Of a stretch of 64,000 bases of DNA, positions 59,641 to 64,000 are shown piece after piece. How positions within the stretch are numbered: the first letter of the stretch is position 1; the number at the start of each line of letters is the position of its first letter. The position numbers and the translations under genes are program-made. This stretch comes from Cymbidium sinense. Taxonomy: Eukaryota > Streptophyta > Magnoliopsida > Asparagales > Orchidaceae. Location of the stretch: NCBI GenBank assembly GCA_021442155.1, contig CM038221.1, forward strand, positions 77,268,494-77,332,493, written 5' to 3'. A model generated the notes under the pieces. That model was given only the letters and a program-made list of their open reading frames with translations, was not told the DNA's origin and searched no databases.

Positions 59641-61170
59641 GTAATTTGAATCTCTAGCTTCATAATGAATTAAGATAGTACGATAAATAAAAGCAAACTC
59701 AAGCATCATATAAGTTGAATTCTGTTGGCACATCAATACAAAGAGCGCATAAATGACTACACTATACATAAGGATTAATAGATGTGATGTGTACATACAT
59801 GATGGAGTACCTAAATATAGATATGTATACAATGATTTGATATGATAGTGAAGAAGGTCTCTTCTAAATATGATGACTCATTAGGTCTTTGGTAGAGAGT
59901 GAGTGCATTGGGTGGGTCATGGTCTAGTTATACCTTGGGTGAGTAGCTGGCTAGTTCCATAATTAGTTTTTCTGACAAGCTGTGTTGAACTCTTCATATT
60001 AATTGCTTTGCTTAATCTCAAATATAACTTTTCCTTTTCTTGATTGGGAACCAAGCATCCATTTCTTTGAAACAATATTTGTTTTGTAGGTTACTTTATA
60101 AAATTGTGTAAATGATCCCATGATTCTAATTTTGCAAATGAAATTCTTTGTTTTAGTTTGGATCATAAACAATTAAATTACTCTGACAAGTCCACATTTT
60201 AGTTATTAGCTTGTGTTTGAAAACCCTCTTTGCGTGGATGTTCCCATTGCTTCAAATTTTGGACCGTAGATTATTTAAATCTTCTAAGATTTCGATTAGA
60301 TTGATTCTAAAAGAGATTTTGGCAAAAACTAATGATTAAGATGTAATTTGCACTTCTATTTTCATTGTTAAATATTTGAGCATGATTATCAATCTTATAA
60401 AAACTATTGCATCGAGACTATTGTTTCACTCATTCCTAATCTACTTTAATTCTAACTGCATTATCTTGTTCAGTTGAACCTCAGAGTAATTTATTTGTTT
60501 ATGATCCTAAACCTTCACTCTATATCTACTATTATTAGATCTAAAGATTAAGCATTTTCAAAAATTTAATACTTTTTCCTTTAAATAAACATCACGGCAG
60601 GAGAAAAAAAGAAAGTATATATGAAGAGCCCTCGTAATCATCTTCTAAAATTTATGATCTCTACAATGCTTCAGAATTCGAAATAAGATATGACTAGATT
60701 ATTATTTTTTTTTTGTGGATTATGGGGAATATAAAAAGAGACTCAATTGGATGTGACTACTAAAGAAGACATAAGAGAAATTTGTCAGGATTAGCACATT
60801 TTCTTGTATATCAGCAGGTCTAATCTTAATAAAAAATAATTTAAATTTAACCAATTTATACCTGTGATAAATTTATTTATGATTTCATCTTGACCTCTGG
60901 GTTGAACGAATTGAAGCAACGTCAATTAAGTTTATTTCTAAACACATTAAAAAGAATATATATGTTTCCCTTAATTTGTCATCGACTCATCAATCAATAA
61001 GTAGGAAAAAAATAATCTAAATTCAGTTTTATTATCATTTTCATTTTCAATTCCTTTGCATATAGAAAATAGATGTTTTAATTTAATGCAATTAGTTTGG
61101 CATTTTATTGTCCATCTAGCAATTAAAAAACACATAGAATGTCTTCTCACATGGATGGCTTATTTTATTA
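59641..61170. other. No gene recognised
   Basis: About 1.5 kb of AT-rich sequence upstream of the hAT relic. I looked for the missing BED finger and catalytic core on the minus strand and found nothing convincing. Confidence 0.4.
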
Positions 61171-61188
61171 TTATTAATTTGGTATTTT

Positions 61189-61361
61189 TTTTTTTGGAAT
61201 GGGTATCGACCCAACACTCTACCCATCTTGTGGGTGGGGATGTCGAATATTATCCACACACTGTCGCGTTAATATCTTTCCCCACTTACACCGTAGCGTG
61301 CCGCGAGAGGATTCAACTCGGTCGGAGTTCCGCCATGCCGCCCAAATTTAGAGACGGTGGG
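61189..61361 (-). mobile_element. SINE-like retroposon with perfect 18 bp TSD
   Basis: A 173 bp, relatively GC-rich insert in AT-rich DNA is flanked by TTATTAATTTGGTATTTT at 61,171-61,188 and 61,362-61,379, identical over 18 bp. On the minus strand it starts CCCACCGTCTCTAAATTTGG and ends CCCATTCC plus an A tail that merges with the duplication (T run 61,185-61,195). A pol III B-box-like word, gagttgaatcc, lies about 50 bp from the head, preceded by a weak A-box-like tggcggaactcc. Long duplications and an A tail indicate LINE-machinery insertion. The identical duplications suggest a young insertion. A long plus-strand frame across it is a chance product. Confidence 0.75.
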
Positions 61362-61379
61362 TTATTAATTTGGTATTTT

Positions 61380-62371
61380 ATTCTATCACGCATTGTTCCA
61401 CAAAATCTTTATTGATTGTCTTCTCCTTGCGATGGGGCCCTTTGCTATTTACTTCAACGGACGTGACAATTTCTTATAGCTGAAGGCATGAGTAAAGACT
61501 TAAAAGCTCTTAGCGAAAGCTTAAAGATAACTTTTTAATCATTTTGTTTAAGCAATATAAGTATATTTTGTACTTTTTAAACTTTGATATGTTCAAAAAA
61601 TGTCTAATTTGTTTTTCAATTCTACATCAAAGCTGAGAGTGGAAGACAGTTATGATATTCTTTTGCAAGAGAAAACAAAAATGAAATAAAGAATTTATAG
61701 AAATATACGTTATAGTATCTCCTTTCTTTCTCCCACTTCTATAGAGATAACCATTTTCATCAGTATTTTAGCAATGAAAGGTCAAGACTGAGTAGCAGAA
61801 GCAATTTCTGTACATGAAATTGCTATACTTGATTAATAAGGTGATCACTAATATAACTTAAGAGATTGAAATTTATTTCAAATATTTTATTAATAGAAAT
61901 ATAACATAATATACTTATTAAAAAAAAACTCCCCTTCAATGACAACTATCTATACAAGTAATATTTTAATCAGGTTATTAGAACTATAGAAAAATATTTT
62001 AAATATTAGGATTCTGAAGATAAGCGGCTTTCGGCACATTCTGGAGTTGGTATTATCGCAACGTCATGGAGCCAATCAGATGCGTGCAGCTTCTATCTCA
62101 TGCAATTAAGCTGCTGATCTTAATAGAATATAAAAGTAATTTTGAATAGTAGAAGATTAGATGGCTGAGACAAAGCTTTGATAATAAAATTTTATATTTA
62201 TGTACAGTTAGATCCTCAGGTGAACATTGAAGAGAAAGAAATTTAGTGGTTATTTCTCACATTTCTCTCACATTTATTTTCATATAATATATATATTGCT
62301 TTAAAGTTACAGATTCTAAGAAAATATATATTATTATTTATATAACATATGCATAATGAAAGAATAGTATA

Positions 62372-62372
<1 letters not shown>
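61380..62372. other. No gene recognised
   Basis: About 1 kb of AT-rich sequence with no recognised feature. Confidence 0.4.

Positions 62373-62411
<39 letters not shown>
62373..62411. repeat. (TA)n microsatellite
   Basis: About 39 bp of TA. Confidence 0.95.
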
Positions 62412-62418
<7 letters not shown>

Positions 62419-63192
62419 GCTAGCCAGGTTCAACTTTGCAAGCCTGTGCAGACAAAATGAATATCTGAATTTTTAACCCAAATCAACTGAACACTAATTT
62501 ATTTATATTTTAAATTTTGATTGTGAGTGAACAATAATCTGATTAGGTGGGTAAGAAAAATAAATAAATAAATAAAAGTAATATTCTAAAATTCTGAAAC
62601 AAAAATAAAATAAAAAAGAAGACAGAAAGATCCTCGGCTTGTATGTTGCAGTACCATCATCGGTCTCTCATGCTTCCACATATCTTGAAAATCAAATATG
62701 CTGCAGAGTTTCAGTTACCACAATCATTTCCACCATCTTCTAATGCTCCAGGTTCAAGCTGTCTTAAGTACTCAATCTTCATAGAAGAAAATGCTAGATC
62801 CTTGTTGCTATTCACATGGAGAGAAAAAGATTGAGAGACAGAGAGAGAAAGGAGGAAAAAACGAACATTTTGGGATAATATTTAAAGAAAGTTATTTCAT
62901 AATGGATATCATTTTAAGCTTTGTAATTTATCGTTCAATATCTTTAAAAAATATTTATTTTTTTAGTTTATTCATATATCATATAATTTATATATTTTAC
63001 CGATCTAAAACTTAAATATTAACATTATCTGTAAAACACTCAAATTTTAACACCTTATCAAAATATCACTAATATTAAATTTTGTTAAGTGAAATACACC
63101 TTCTCAACTTTATATTTTGATAAGATTATGAAACAAATTATTAACTAAATAAATATTAAAATTTGAGTATTAGATATATATAAATACATTAG

Positions 63193-63195
<3 letters not shown>
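62412..63195. other. No supported gene
   Basis: An open, less AT-rich stretch at about 62,643-62,834 follows a ttgcag acceptor-like word, but I recognise no protein and see no partner exon. Confidence 0.3.

Positions 63196-63268
<73 letters not shown>
63196..63268. repeat. (TA)n microsatellite
   Basis: About 73 bp of TA. The Tyr-Ile repeat frame across it on the minus strand is an artefact. Confidence 0.95.
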
Positions 63269-63271
<3 letters not shown>

Positions 63272-64000
63272 TCTATGTGAGGGTAACAACATATTTGATC
63301 TTGATAATGATGATAAAAGGCAAATAGAGAAAAATAAGTAGTTAAAAAAATGAATGAGAGTGAAATTGATTACTATCTCTGAACACCATTTCGATTCAGT
63401 CAAGTTGACAAATAATTTATGCTAAAGAGCTTTAAGTTGTTATATGAAAATTTCAATTGAAGTTATGTAAATCAACTCTCCAATGGACGAAAAAATTGAA
63501 GCTGTTAATGAACTTGCCATTGAACATGCTAATGAACTTCTTAGAAAACTAATTGTAGAAGTTTTCAACAGATAACGCTGGAACACGTTACAAAGTTCAA
63601 TAAGAAATTCTTTGATGGGTTATTGTTCTTTGGTGGGAACCATATCTTTTGCATAACCTTGGAGTTTTATTTTTTTGTATGAAATTTGATAGATTTAGAG
63701 ATTACTCGATTGAATTCTTATCAAGGTTCCTAAAGATTGATGGACTTTTTATGGGGATTAGCAAATGGACATCACAAAATGATTTTTCTCTAAATGCTTG
63801 ATTACTCCTATTTGAATTTCATTTTCAAAATTAAGGACTCATCTTTTTAATAAAATTGTGCTATTTTATATTGACTTATTTATTTGTCAAATTGCTTTAT
63901 AGTATTAGCTAAATACGACTTTTCTAAACCATTAATAATGAGAGTTTTGATGAGATTAAATATAGCTTGTTAATTGCTTGAATCTAACTTAATTTGTTCT
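63269..64000. other. No gene recognised
   Basis: AT-rich sequence to the end of the window with no supported feature. Confidence 0.4.

Noticed and set aside
61056..61415. 119-codon plus-strand frame
   Set aside because: It is created by the SINE-like insertion and both target duplications.
62643..62834. Exon-like open stretch after a ttgcag word
   Set aside because: No donor in a supported phase, no known motif, no partner exon.
63170..63403. Frame with long Tyr-Ile repeat
   Set aside because: Translation of a (TA)n microsatellite.

Overview
The window looks like intergenic, transposon-dense nuclear DNA of a flowering plant. The DNA is AT-rich, long (TA)n runs are common, coding sequence is sparse, and almost every recognisable protein fragment is a plant transposable-element relic: a Tat/Athila-type Ty3/gypsy pol, a LINE tail, a hAT transposase, a PIF/Harbinger Myb-like protein and a plant mobile domain (PMD) protein. 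I could not fix the lineage. No tRNA, rRNA, organelle insert or bacterial-style gene was recognised.

Layout. 0-11 kb: two direct-order copies of an unclassified ~4 kb repeat family ('family R'), with a LINE fragment between them. 11.9-19.05 kb: the only recognisable host gene, a Borealin-like gene on the minus strand with five exons and canonical splice sites. It carries an in-frame stop in a conserved segment and no first exon was found, so it is probably a pseudogene. Its introns hold a hAT-type MITE, a putative 4.46 kb PIF/Harbinger element with a dead Myb-like gene, and a Tourist-like MITE. 25.0-28.0 kb: a decayed Ty3/gypsy pol with an internal tandem duplication of its RNase H segment, followed by a ~2.3 kb tandem-repeat 3' region and a guanine-poor stretch. 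35.1-43.85 kb: two truncated family R copies in inverted orientation. These are interrupted by a non-autonomous LTR retrotransposon (38,685-42,508, TSD AAGGG) full of minisatellites, and by a 655 bp insertion flanked by an 8 bp TSD.

44-55.3 kb: an orphan exon-like segment, a second LTR-element copy (46,185-48,036), and a duplicated non-coding block that brackets a 3.85 kb Mutator-like element (49,668-53,512). That element has long terminal inverted repeats, a near-perfect 9 bp TSD, a decayed PMD gene and a five-copy ~186 bp tandem array. 56-59.6 kb: a hAT transposase relic and a ~290 bp duplication. 61.2 kb: a SINE-like retroposon with a perfect 18 bp TSD. The remainder is AT-rich sequence in which I see nothing.

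The genes do not form a pathway. The window is a nested record of insertions around one broken host gene. The most interesting items are the PMD-carrying Mutator-like element, the Borealin-like gene with a single premature stop, and the family R / LTR-element nest.
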